A DNA stretch of 35,456 nucleotides from Acidobacteriota bacterium (lineage in GTDB: Bacteria > Acidobacteriota > CAIWXX01): NCBI GenBank assembly GCA_016191015.1, contig JACPPM010000240.1, forward strand, positions 1 to 35,456, read 5' to 3'. Position 1 is the stretch's first letter, and each line of letters begins with the position of its first letter. The notes beneath the pieces are model-generated. The model was not told where the DNA came from. It searched no databases and saw only the letters and a program-made list of their open reading frames with translations. This document shows positions 6,940 to 14,300 of this stretch, in pieces. The translations under genes were made by a program, and so were the position numbers.

Positions 6940-9390
6940 CTATGGCGAGCAAAGGTCGCTGCTCCGGTCACCTCCCAGACTGGCCCTCACGTTGAGTCGC
7001 CTCACCCGAGCTTTCGTGTTGACGGGATTGACGGGGGCGGTTTGTGGCACTGCCGTGGTGTCCTCGACGACCGAATCCGTGGAGCGTCCCACGCCGGCAC
7101 AGGTTTGACCATCCGGGTCGACACCTATCACAACCACCCCCCCGTTCAAGGAATCCGTTTCATCCACCTGACTCCGGCCGGCAAGAACGAATCCACCATC
7201 GTGCGCAAGCGCCATTGAAAGACCGTACTCATCCAGACCGAGATCAAGAGCCCGATCCCAGACGATGCTGCCGCTCGAGTCCAGACGCACCCACCAGAGG
7301 TCGGAGCCGTGCTCGTTATTGACCTCGTCCGTGCTCCCCACGAGGATAAACCCGCCATCGGACATCGGTTCGCTATCGGTGGCGTAAGGACTGCGGGCAC
7401 CCCGAGGGATGATCGCTTTCTGCCATGAGACGTTACCAGAGCCATCCAGTTTCAGCACCCACGCTGCACCCCCTGACGACGTGCTACCGAATGAGCCTGT
7501 GTAACCCGCAACGACGAAGCCGTTGTCGGATGTCGGTTGCACAGAATATGCCCTGTCGTAGTCTTCACCGCCGTATGTTTTCTGCCACACGATATTGCCA
7601 GATGCATCAAGCTTCACAACCCAGACATCCTCGTTCCCTGCGCCCAACCAGGTCGTGTACCCCGCGACCACATATCCGCCATCGGGAGTCTGCTTGATGG
7701 ACGACGGAGTCGTACCCGCAGGGGGCGCGCCGAGCTGCTTCTGCCACTGGATCTCGCCCCGGCTCCCTGCCTTGACCACCGACGTCTGCCAGACGCCTGT
7801 ATGCGCCGAAAACACAAAGCCTCCGTCATTCGTGAGGCTAAGTGCCGGGTCCCCGTCGTATGGCGACTGGTCATAGGTGCGTTCCCATTCGATGCCCCCG
7901 CCCGGATCGAGCTTGATGATCCAGACATCCGAATCGAGCTTGCCACCGCGCCGCACACCGGCCTCTCCTGCTACAAGATAACCGCCGTCCGGTGTCGGTT
8001 CGATCGAAGTGGCAGCATCTGACTCGGAGCTGCCGTACGTTTTCTCCCAGCTCACCGTCCCGGATGCGGATAGCTTCACTACACACGCGTCCCCCCTTGC
8101 AGCATCGCCGAAGGAGTAGGTCCGACCGGCAGCTACGTACCCGCCGTCCTGCGTCCGCCTGATATCCACTGCAAACCCGGCCGGACCCCCGCCCCACCTT
8201 TTGTGCCATAGGAGCTTGCCATTCTCGCTGACCTTGGCCCACCAGGCACCGCCATCTCCAGCGCCTGCGATCGCGTACGTTCCGTCGCTAGCACTTTGGA
8301 TGGAGTACGGAACATCCGGCAGAAGCCTGGGCGGGAGCCGAAGCCAGACCTTGTCGCCAGTAGGGCCGAGTTTCAGCCAGTACGCGTACCCAACAGTCTG
8401 GCCAGCGCAGATGAAACCTCCGCCCTTCGCTTGTGCGATTGCGTACCCTGCTTCCGCATTGCCGTATTCGCCTCGCGTGTATTCCCATGTAACTTGACCC
8501 GATCCATCAACTCGGACAAACCATGATCTCTTCATTGCATCTTGATTCGATGCATTCTCACCGGCGACTGCGAAACCGCCGTCGGCTGCTGCCGCAACAC
8601 CGTTGAAGGCGTCGTTTTGAGTGCCGCCGTATCTCCGTTCCCAGAGCATCCCGCCAGTGGAATCCAGTTTGATCAACCACCCGTCGAACTTGCCAGCGGA
8701 GGATGAATTGGTCTTGCCAGCCAGCACGAACCCCCCGTCCGATGCGCAACCCATGTCCAACGCGAAATCGTCCTTCACGCCACCATACGTCTTCCTCCAT
8801 AGAGCCTTCCCGGACGCATCCAGCTTGAGGCACCATGCGTCCGCTCCCCCTGCTCCGAACGAGCGTGTCCATCCACTTGAGATGTAGCCACCGTCGGATG
8901 TTTTCACCACGGAGTTGAGCCGGTCGTCACTACTACCACCGTGTGTCCTTTGCCACTCGAATGCGCCCGTAGAGTCCAGCTTGACTATCCAGCCATCCGA
9001 CTTACCGGCGCCGGATGACTCAGTCCGCCCCGCAAACAGGAAACCCCCGTCTGCGGTCTGGAGCACCGAAAGCGCCTCGTCATCCTTCGACCCACCATAA
9101 GTCTTCTGCCAGATCACATTCCCATTCACGTCCAGCTTCGCGTACCAGGCATCCGAATCGCGACCGGCTATCGCCGTGGTGGAGCCAGCGACGATGTGTC
9201 CCTCATCAGAGGTTGTTCGCTGCGAATAGGCGGACCAGTATTCCTGCCAGCGAATCTTAGTGGCCCACTGGGCCTCATGGGTCGGCGGGCCGGCGCTCGC
9301 GTCCACTGCTCCACGGGAAACCGCCACGGCGAGTAGCAGGCCGGCACCCACCATCCACAGCGTTTTTCCCGATGCGGCTTTCTCTCTCAT
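6940..9390 (-). CDS. Large secreted 14-blade DGG[YF]-repeat propeller protein
   Basis: An 816-residue exported protein. The start at 9390 follows GGAGGGTGCT; the longer upstream form has no ribosome site. A signal peptide (MREKAASGKTLWMVGAGLLL...) precedes repeat units of 50-60 residues. I count fourteen cores of the form D-x-W-x-x-K-L-D-x-x-G-x-x-x-W-x-K-T-Y-G-G, the last ending in a degenerate VVVIGVDPDGQTC. Fourteen equals two seven-blade propellers, twice the number in the protein at 309-1964. The C-terminal ~45 residues are low in structure and have no CARDB-like domain. Function is unknown; extracellular or periplasmic location is inferred from the signal peptide. Confidence 0.85.
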   Translation of the reverse strand: MREKAASGKTLWMVGAGLLLAVAVSRGAVDASAGPPTHEAQWATKIRWQEYWSAYSQRTTSDEGHIVAGSTTAIAGRDSDAWYAKLDVNGNVIWQKTYGGSKDDEALSVLQTADGGFLFAGRTESSGAGKSDGWIVKLDSTGAFEWQRTHGGSSDDRLNSVVKTSDGGYISSGWTRSFGAGGADAWCLKLDASGKALWRKTYGGVKDDFALDMGCASDGGFVLAGKTNSSSAGKFDGWLIKLDSTGGMLWERRYGGTQNDAFNGVAAAADGGFAVAGENASNQDAMKRSWFVRVDGSGQVTWEYTRGEYGNAEAGYAIAQAKGGGFICAGQTVGYAYWLKLGPTGDKVWLRLPPRLLPDVPYSIQSASDGTYAIAGAGDGGAWWAKVSENGKLLWHKRWGGGPAGFAVDIRRTQDGGYVAAGRTYSFGDAARGDACVVKLSASGTVSWEKTYGSSESDAATSIEPTPDGGYLVAGEAGVRRGGKLDSDVWIIKLDPGGGIEWERTYDQSPYDGDPALSLTNDGGFVFSAHTGVWQTSVVKAGSRGEIQWQKQLGAPPAGTTPSSIKQTPDGGYVVAGYTTWLGAGNEDVWVVKLDASGNIVWQKTYGGEDYDRAYSVQPTSDNGFVVAGYTGSFGSTSSGGAAWVLKLDGSGNVSWQKAIIPRGARSPYATDSEPMSDGGFILVGSTDEVNNEHGSDLWWVRLDSSGSIVWDRALDLGLDEYGLSMALAHDGGFVLAGRSQVDETDSLNGGVVVIGVDPDGQTCAGVGRSTDSVVEDTTAVPQTAPVNPVNTKARVRRLNVRASLGGDRSSDLCSP

Positions 9391-9574
9391 AGCACCCTCC
9401 CCTTCTCGGCTGCTCGATGCGGTCACCGAAATCATATCCCGGAACCCCGTCTTCCTTTGGGGCGAGGCACGCTCGCACGCAGGGCTCCGGCGAAGTCTTC
9501 AGGCAGAAAAGGAAGGCACACTTCATAGATCGGGGTAATCTGGTGAGGCTCTGCGCCCGGAGCGCGGACCGATC

Positions 9575-9679
9575 CTACCTGAGCGTCTCGAGCCCTGCAC
9601 GCAGGGTCGGATAGGTCAGGCGTGGGCGCAGCTCCTGGCGGAAGCGTCGCGTATCGCCACAGTACGATACGCGTCCGAT
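9575..9679 (-). pseudogene. 3' remnant of an epimerase gene
   Basis: Translated on the minus strand, 34 codons plus the stop read IGRVSYCGDTRRFRQEL...TLRAGLETLR. This is nearly identical to the C-terminus of the intact epimerase at 11900-12853; differences are few (R for L, P for A, L for H). The downstream flank to 9528 also matches. Upstream of 9679 the frame stays open to about 9781 but no longer resembles the epimerase. It is best read as the leftover end of a duplicated epimerase. Confidence 0.75.
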
Positions 9680-9835
9680 CGTAAGGTCGACTATGATGCG
9701 TGCGATTCGATCCGCACGTACGAACACATTGCCCGCGCCGCCGTTCCATCTCCTTCCGGATCTGCAAAAGAAAACCCCCACACACCGGCCGCCTCGATTG
9801 CTTCGACGTTTGCCCGGGCTTGGTGTGACCCTTCT

Positions 9836-9912
9836 GGATGAACCGTTTGAACTCCAGCGACCAACCGCAGCCGCCCCCCTTGTCAGGCGTCGGCCGGAGC
9901 GCCTTGTTGGGC
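9836..9912 (-). other. Possible decayed attC-like recombination site
   Basis: On the minus strand, eight bases after the stop of the gene ending at 9921, lies GCCCAACAAGGCG followed by CCGGCCGACGCC. This resembles the left half of integron attC sites (R''/L'' boxes). About 75 bases on, CTGGAGTTCAAACGGTTC partly resembles a right half, but the GTTRRRY box is imperfect and arm pairing is poor. No integrase is seen. Confidence 0.25.
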
Positions 9913-9920
9913 CGCAGTTT

Positions 9921-10271
9921 CTACCGGCTGAATCTCTCCACGGTCTTGGCCGCTACCCAGCCGCAACCGCCGAGCAGTAAAGCATAGGCCGGTGAAAACA
10001 AGAAGATCAACGCGGCCGTGGAGGATCCCGTCCGCGTCGCACCCCAATCGAAAACCCATGCCAAGTGCACGAAGGCAACGGCCAGCGCCGTGACGGAGGC
10101 GAAGACAAGGGCAGCCCACGATGTTCCGCCTGCACCCGTTCCACGCACGATTACCATTCCCGCCACGAATAGCGGAAAAAGGTTCCACAGAACGAACCAG
10201 TGAAGTCCCTCCGCGTAGAGAACCAGAAACCCGCAGGCTGCCAAGAGCACAATGCCGGTGGTACGCATCAT
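9921..10271 (-). CDS. Multi-pass membrane protein, fifth frame of coupled operon
   Basis: A 116-residue hydrophobic protein starting with ATGATG at 10271; its ATG overlaps the stop of the preceding gene as ATGA, so translation is probably coupled. About four membrane helices are visible (residues 4-20, 24-42, 50-72 and 84-107), joined by short loops such as VRGTGAGG and DWGATRTGSS, with a basic end (KTVERFSR). No family was recognised. Longer forms upstream would overlap the previous gene deeply and are rejected. It is the last gene before an attC-like sequence and an epimerase remnant. Confidence 0.7.
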   Translation of the reverse strand: MMRTTGIVLLAACGFLVLYAEGLHWFVLWNLFPLFVAGMVIVRGTGAGGTSWAALVFASVTALAVAFVHLAWVFDWGATRTGSSTAALIFLFSPAYALLLGGCGWVAAKTVERFSR

Positions 10272-10735
10272 GATCGCTCCGCCGCCCGGTACCGTTGTTT
10301 GGCCCACATCAGGATAGTCCGTCGATCTTGCTTCGCCAGTTCGACGAGGCGGCTCAACTCGGAAAGATCGCCCCCGCTCAGCTCGATTGCTGCAAGGCGC
10401 ACGCGTTCTGGCTCACGTTCACGCGCCTCCGAGCCGTAGCGCCCTAGGATGGTCCGGGCCTCGCGCCATTTACCATGGAATGCGCGTTCCATCGCCGCCG
10501 CGACCATCTCCTCCGTGTCGTCCTTCTTTGCGTCGAGGAAGCGGTAAAGGGTGAACGCCACGAGAGCCGGCAGACCTAGGGAAACTGCGACGAGAACCAA
10601 CCGGTCTATCCCGACAGATACGTAGGGCATAGGCCGAGCGTGGCCGATGAACGTGATGCCGGCAAAGAAGGCCGGAAGCAGACAGAAAATGAAGGCCAGT
10701 GCCGCGAATAGCCAGGCCCGCTTGCCCCTTGCCAT
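10268..10735 (-). CDS. Membrane protein with helical cytosolic tail, fourth frame of coupled operon
   Basis: A 155-residue protein starting at 10735, two bases after the stop of the upstream gene (TGA GG ATG). Two membrane helices lie at about residues 8-30 and 45-66. The remaining ~85 residues are soluble, charged and helical (DDTEEMVAAAMERAFHGKWR, ...ILGRYGSEAREREPERV, LSELSRLVELAKQDRR), with spacing like one or two TPR/Sel1-like helical pairs. It is the only member of the operon with a sizeable soluble part and so the likeliest point of contact with cytosolic partners. No family was recognised; the role is unknown. Confidence 0.7.
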   Translation of the reverse strand: MARGKRAWLFAALAFIFCLLPAFFAGITFIGHARPMPYVSVGIDRLVLVAVSLGLPALVAFTLYRFLDAKKDDTEEMVAAAMERAFHGKWREARTILGRYGSEAREREPERVRLAAIELSGGDLSELSRLVELAKQDRRTILMWAKQRYRAAERS

Positions 10736-10737
10736 CC

Positions 10738-10980
10738 TCACACCCAGCCCGACAGGAGGTTCATCACCGAATCCAGACTCGCAGCCAGCGCCTGGCGTGG
10801 CGGCAGCCCCTTGCGCAGGTGATGGACGAAAACCGGCACGCCAATGAACGTCAGAAAAATAGCTTCCAGAATGAGAAAAACGATACCATGACCCGCCCAG
10901 TTTTCGAACCAAGGATGGAGGACGCAGAGAAACGCCACGAGATTGGCCAGCATGGCCAGAACCAGAATTCCCGATTTCAT
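10738..10980 (-). CDS. Small two-helix membrane protein, third frame of coupled operon
   Basis: An 80-residue protein beginning MKSGILVLAMLANLVAFL. The ATG at 10980 overlaps the stop of the previous gene (ATGA). Two membrane helices (about 3-22 and 31-53) are followed by a basic, amphipathic tail (HHLRKGLPPRQALAASLDSV). A longer in-frame version from 11085 would run inside the previous gene and is rejected. No family was recognised. Its size and position suggest a subunit of a membrane complex with its neighbours. Confidence 0.7.
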   Translation of the reverse strand: MKSGILVLAMLANLVAFLCVLHPWFENWAGHGIVFLILEAIFLTFIGVPVFVHHLRKGLPPRQALAASLDSVMNLLSGWV

Positions 10981-11477
10981 CCCGCCATCCTCCCAGCTTT
11001 GTTGCGAAAGCTCCGCCACACCGTAAGAAGTGTTGTGACTGGTGCGATGGGCGCGGCATAGAGCAGGGCGGCCGCTCCCGCCCAAGCCCAGTACTGTCCC
11101 TGGTGGTCCGCAGCTTGGTCATAAGACGGGTAGGAGACCGCCAGCGCACCGATCACTACGACGACGATCCATGCGGTGCCATGAACGACAAGGCGGAACG
11201 CAACAAGCCTCAGCGGCACGGAAGCCGGCAGGCGGAGGAAATAAGGCCACTGGCGCAGCGGCCAGATTGCCGCGAGTACAACCGGGAGCAGTGCCAGCCA
11301 GCCCACCGAGCTCTCGTACAGGGAGTGAGGCGCCCCGCCTTCGGGGAACGGATTCATCCGTTGCAGATCGCTGATCTCGTTGATGAACACCAGCAGAAAC
11401 ACCCACGTCACGACCAGCGGAAATACCGCTCGGAGAAGGTGTTCTTGCACGATGCTCAATCGCCCCGACAGGCTCAC
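10977..11477 (-). CDS. Four-helix membrane protein, second frame of coupled operon
   Basis: A 166-residue protein. I place the start at GTG 11477: it overlaps the stop of the upstream leader frame as GTGA and is preceded by AGAGGG at a suitable distance. TTG at 11459 is an alternative; an ATG at 11651 would run through the DUF2089 remnant in another frame and is unlikely. Four membrane helices are visible, near residues 12-33 (RAVFPLVVTWVFLLVFI), 55-72, 88-108 (WIVVVVIGALAVSY) and 120-145. The end is basic (VWRSFRNKAGRMAG) and overlaps the next gene. No family was recognised. Confidence 0.65.
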   Translation of the reverse strand: MSLSGRLSIVQEHLLRAVFPLVVTWVFLLVFINEISDLQRMNPFPEGGAPHSLYESSVGWLALLPVVLAAIWPLRQWPYFLRLPASVPLRLVAFRLVVHGTAWIVVVVIGALAVSYPSYDQAADHQGQYWAWAGAAALLYAAPIAPVTTLLTVWRSFRNKAGRMAG

Positions 11478-11692
11478 CGCCAACCCTCTGTTTTCCGGGC
11501 GGAGTGAAAGCCCGGCAGTCGGAACACGCTGGCGCAGTGGGTCCACAGCCGGGTCCGGTCCTGTCCCTGCGCCAGCTCCCTCAGGGACCGCGACGCCAAG
11601 ATGAAGCACTTGACGAAGACTATGTCTTCGTCGGGTAGGTACTCGACCCATGACTTGCGCTCACCCGATTCGAGCGTGCTTGGCTCTTTCAT
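11474..11692 (-). pseudogene. Truncated DUF2089 gene, now the leader frame of the membrane operon
   Basis: The first ~42 codons (MKEPSTLESGERKSWVEYLP..., ...SLRELAQ) match the intact DUF2089 protein at 4663-5001. At the point where the recognition helix should follow (SYGITYPTIRLRL in the intact copy) the sequence changes to unrelated residues (GQDRTRLWTHC...). The frame runs 72 codons and its TGA overlaps the GTG of the next gene. The DNA-binding function is surely lost. Because the promoter and N-terminal frame are kept and the stop is overlapped, the remnant may persist as a translated leader that feeds ribosomes into the operon. Confidence 0.7.
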
Positions 11693-11884
11693 TTTGATCA
11701 GACAGTCATCAATTCAATTCTTACTTATATTAAAACACTGTTTAACTTTTATCAAGCTCAAGCCTACTCTGAGTGAGCTGGGGTAGGGATTCCGAACAAC
11801 CGCGCTGGATCCAACTTCGCCCTGGCGTTTCGGATTCAAGCTACACTTCATTGATCGGGGTAATCTGGCGAGGTGACGCGCTGG
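11640..11884. repeat. Duplicated DUF2089 upstream region, copy B
   Basis: Diverged copy of 4958-5194, covering the start of the DUF2089 remnant, its promoter and the spacer up to the stop of the epimerase. Best kept words are TCAATTCAATT, ATATTAAAACA, GGATTCCGAACA and GGATTCAAGCTA. The part near 11845-11884 is also found at 9528-9565. Confidence 0.7.
11727..11755 (-). promoter_or_regulatory. Promoter of the membrane operon
   Basis: On the minus strand TTGATA (11750-11755), 17 bases, TAATAT (11727-11732). It is the counterpart of the DUF2089 promoter at 5036-5064 and differs by one base in the -35 box. It lies about 35 bases before the truncated DUF2089 frame and should drive all five coupled frames. 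Confidence 0.65.
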
Positions 11885-11899
11885 GAGCGGTGACCGGTC

Positions 11900-12853
11900 C
11901 TACCTGAGGGTCTCGTGCCCCGCACGCAGGGTCGCGTAAGTCAGGCGCGGGAGCAGCTCCTGCCGGAAGCGTCGCGTATCGCCGCAGTACGACACGCGTC
12001 CGATCTTGATGAAGTCGCGGGTGAGAGGCGCTCGTGTCCTGAAGGCGGCGGCAAAGATTTCGCAACAGCCCGCTGCCGCCCGGATCATCCACAACGGCAT
12101 GCGCCATGGTCGGGGCACCCCCCAGACGTCGCAGGCCTGATCGAGGAAGTCCTGCAGAGTGACCGGGCATTCGTCGCCCGCGTGATATATCCCTTGAACG
12201 CCATCATTGACGGCGGCGGCAGCAGTGGCGGCGAGATAGTCTGGCGTGGAGATCAAGTGGATCCAGGTCGGCTCTTTCCAGACTCCCAACAACCGATGGC
12301 GGGCGAGCCATCGCGCAGTGTCGACCATCAGGATGCCGCGCCCATACACCATGCCAAGGCGGAGCGAGACGGGAGTGGTCTGCGTGCCCTGGGTGCGGTG
12401 GAATAGCAGCCGCTCTTCTTCACCTCTGGTCCGCGCGTGTACAGAAACTGGATGGCCATCGAGCCTCCCCGCGGCCGGCTGTGCCGGCGTGGTCGGGCCT
12501 TCGACATGCGGAAAGGCGATCAGGATAACCCGTCCGACGCGCGCCTCGATGCATGCGTCGAGAAGGTTACTGAACCACCGCGTGTTGGTGACGGGCAGGA
12601 ATTTCTCGGGGCGCGGGGCGAAGAGGACCCCCGCGAAATGTACGACCGTGTCGACTCCCTCGACCGCCGGCGCCAGCGTTTCCGGCCGCGCGAGATCGGC
12701 GGGTACGACCCGGACGTTCGAGGCGGCACGCAGGTCCGTGGAGACAGGCGTGCGGTGGAGCATCAGCCGAAGGTGATGGTCACCCCCGGCGAGATGCCTC
12801 GCAAGCAGTCCGCCGAGATTCCCGGAAGCACCAGTGATCAGGATCGTGCGCAA
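11900..12853 (-). CDS. Atypical NAD(P)-binding epimerase/dehydratase-family protein
   Basis: A 317-residue extended short-chain dehydrogenase-type protein. The start is TTG at 12853, a few bases after GGGGAGGGG. The Rossmann motif TGASGNLG is at residues 7-14, with VVHFAG near 71-75. The usual catalytic YxxxK is replaced by H139-A-R-T-R143, so the classic proton-relay Tyr and Lys are both missing; the protein is probably an atypical member that binds a dinucleotide or works by another mechanism. The final 34 residues are duplicated as a remnant at 9575-9679. It is divergent from the transporter at 12965 and upstream of the DUF2089-like promoter region. Confidence 0.8.
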   Translation of the reverse strand: MRTILITGASGNLGGLLARHLAGGDHHLRLMLHRTPVSTDLRAASNVRVVPADLARPETLAPAVEGVDTVVHFAGVLFAPRPEKFLPVTNTRWFSNLLDACIEARVGRVILIAFPHVEGPTTPAQPAAGRLDGHPVSVHARTRGEEERLLFHRTQGTQTTPVSLRLGMVYGRGILMVDTARWLARHRLLGVWKEPTWIHLISTPDYLAATAAAAVNDGVQGIYHAGDECPVTLQDFLDQACDVWGVPRPWRMPLWMIRAAAGCCEIFAAAFRTRAPLTRDFIKIGRVSYCGDTRRFRQELLPRLTYATLRAGHETLR

Positions 12854-12964
12854 TCGTCCCCTCCCCGCCGGGGTCGGACACTAACGTCCCTCGGGCACGC
12901 GCGTCAAGTGCGGAGATCGGGTAGAATCCACCGCAATGGGGTTGCATTCGGGCGGGGGACATCG

Positions 12965-14293
12965 GTGCCTGTGAGGACAGGGCGCGACGTAGGCGGCACC
13001 CTCATCAGGGGACTCGGGCCGTTCGCAGCGGCATCGCTGGTGGCGGGCAACATCATCGCGTCGGGGGTCTATGTCATACCGGCGACGCTGGCTGAGGTGG
13101 CGGGGCCGGTGTCGCTGGTCGCCTGGGCGATCAACGCCGCAGCATTCCTGTGCCTTGCTGCCGTCTTCGCGGATTTGGGAGGGGCCTATCCTGTCTCAGG
13201 CGGGCCACAGTCGTTTGTCCGACTCGCGTTCGGCGATTTCGCCGGTCTGCAGACCTCGTACCTGTACTGGCTGAGCTGCGTGACCTGCAACGCTGCGCTC
13301 GTCACGGGCTTCGTCGGATACCTGACGGTGTTCGTGCCCGGCGCTGCCAACCCGGTGGCGTCTTTCCTCACGGCCCAGGCGCTGTTGTGGGCACTGACCC
13401 TCGTCAACATCCTCGGCGTGCGCGCGGGTGGCGCCGTCCAGTCCGTCACCACCGTGCTCAAGATCCTCCCTCTCCTCGCTCTCATCGTCCCTCTCCTCCT
13501 GCGCGCTTCGCTGTCGAACATGACCCCGTTCGCGCCGCACGGGTACGGAGCCGTCTTCCCCGCGATTTCACTCGTGGCATGGCTCTTCCTCGGTTCCGAA
13601 TCGGTCACCGTACCTGGAGAGGAGGTCGCAGGGGCGGGACCGGCCATCCGGCGATCGGCCTATCTCGGGTTCGGCGTCGCCGCCGTCCTCTACCTGCTCG
13701 TGGCCGTCTCTCTGACCGCCGGAATCCCCGCCGGTGAAATCGCCGGAAGCCCGAGCCCGCTTGCCGTCGCCGCGTCCCGTGTCGTCGGCCCCGCCGGCGA
13801 GACGCTCGTCACTATCGGCGCTCTGATCTCCATCTTCGGCGCACTCAACGGCTGGCTCCTCGTCACAGGCCGCCTCCCGTTTGCCGCTGCGCGTGACGGC
13901 TTCGCCCCGGCGCGCCTGGCGCGCATCCATCCCAGGTACGCCACACCCGCCGTCTCGCTCGCGATCTCGTCCCTCATCGGCTCGGTGCTCATCGGTCTCT
14001 ACTTCAACCGGACGCTGCTTCAGGCGTACAACTTCATCGCCCTGCTCTCGACCGCTACCGCCCTGATTGCCATCGGCGCCGGCTGCGCCGCGCATCTGGT
14101 GCTCCTCCGGCGCGATCCCGATCGCTTTTCGCAGAACCAACGCCGGCGAGGTCCCTTCGTGGCCGTGATGGGCATCGCGATTGCTTTGCTGATGACGGCG
14201 GGAACGGGATGGGAGATCGCGCTCTACGCGGTACTGTCGATGGGTGTCCCGGCGGTCTACTATTTTCTTCGAGGCCGCGGAGGGCGGGCTTGA
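12965..14293 (+). CDS. AdiC/PotE-like amino-acid or polyamine transporter (APC superfamily)
   Basis: A 442-residue, about 12-helix inner membrane transporter. The GTG start at 12965 follows GGCGGGGGACATC; the long upstream extension is antisense to the epimerase and rejected. It resembles the basic amino acid/polyamine antiporter family: AGNIIASGVYVIPATL in helix 1 matches the AdiC motif, with Asn29 and Ser33 at the substrate amine/carboxylate positions. LQTSYLYWLSC matches AdiC helix 3. Trp206, Glu212 and Trp297 align with AdiC gating residues Trp202, Glu208 and Trp293 (constant offset of four). Substrate is uncertain. No decarboxylase gene is adjacent, so an acid-resistance antiport system is not supported by context. 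Confidence 0.88.
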   Translation: MPVRTGRDVGGTLIRGLGPFAAASLVAGNIIASGVYVIPATLAEVAGPVSLVAWAINAAAFLCLAAVFADLGGAYPVSGGPQSFVRLAFGDFAGLQTSYLYWLSCVTCNAALVTGFVGYLTVFVPGAANPVASFLTAQALLWALTLVNILGVRAGGAVQSVTTVLKILPLLALIVPLLLRASLSNMTPFAPHGYGAVFPAISLVAWLFLGSESVTVPGEEVAGAGPAIRRSAYLGFGVAAVLYLLVAVSLTAGIPAGEIAGSPSPLAVAASRVVGPAGETLVTIGALISIFGALNGWLLVTGRLPFAAARDGFAPARLARIHPRYATPAVSLAISSLIGSVLIGLYFNRTLLQAYNFIALLSTATALIAIGAGCAAHLVLLRRDPDRFSQNQRRRGPFVAVMGIAIALLMTAGTGWEIALYAVLSMGVPAVYYFLRGRGGRA

Positions 14294-14300
14294 GCGTGTC

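Larger units (their letters stand above)
9391..9920. other. Non-coding region with gene remnants
   Basis: There is no intact gene in this 530-base stretch. It holds the 3' remnant of an epimerase gene with its downstream flank (about 9528-9679), and an attC-like sequence (9836-9912) next to the last gene of the membrane operon. Nothing recognised at 9400-9520 or 9690-9830. Confidence 0.6.

Noticed and set aside
9693-9980. Plus-strand 95-codon frame over the remnant region
   Set aside because: It is Pro/Arg-rich, overlaps the attC-like sequence and the end of a membrane gene, and lacks a ribosome site.
12437-12964. Upstream extension of the transporter frame
   Set aside because: The part before GTG 12965 is antisense to the epimerase and is Arg-rich without membrane helices; a ribosome site lies before 12965.
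12965-14293. Acid-resistance arginine/agmatine antiport system
   Set aside because: The transporter is AdiC-like, but no decarboxylase gene is near, so only the transporter family is claimed.
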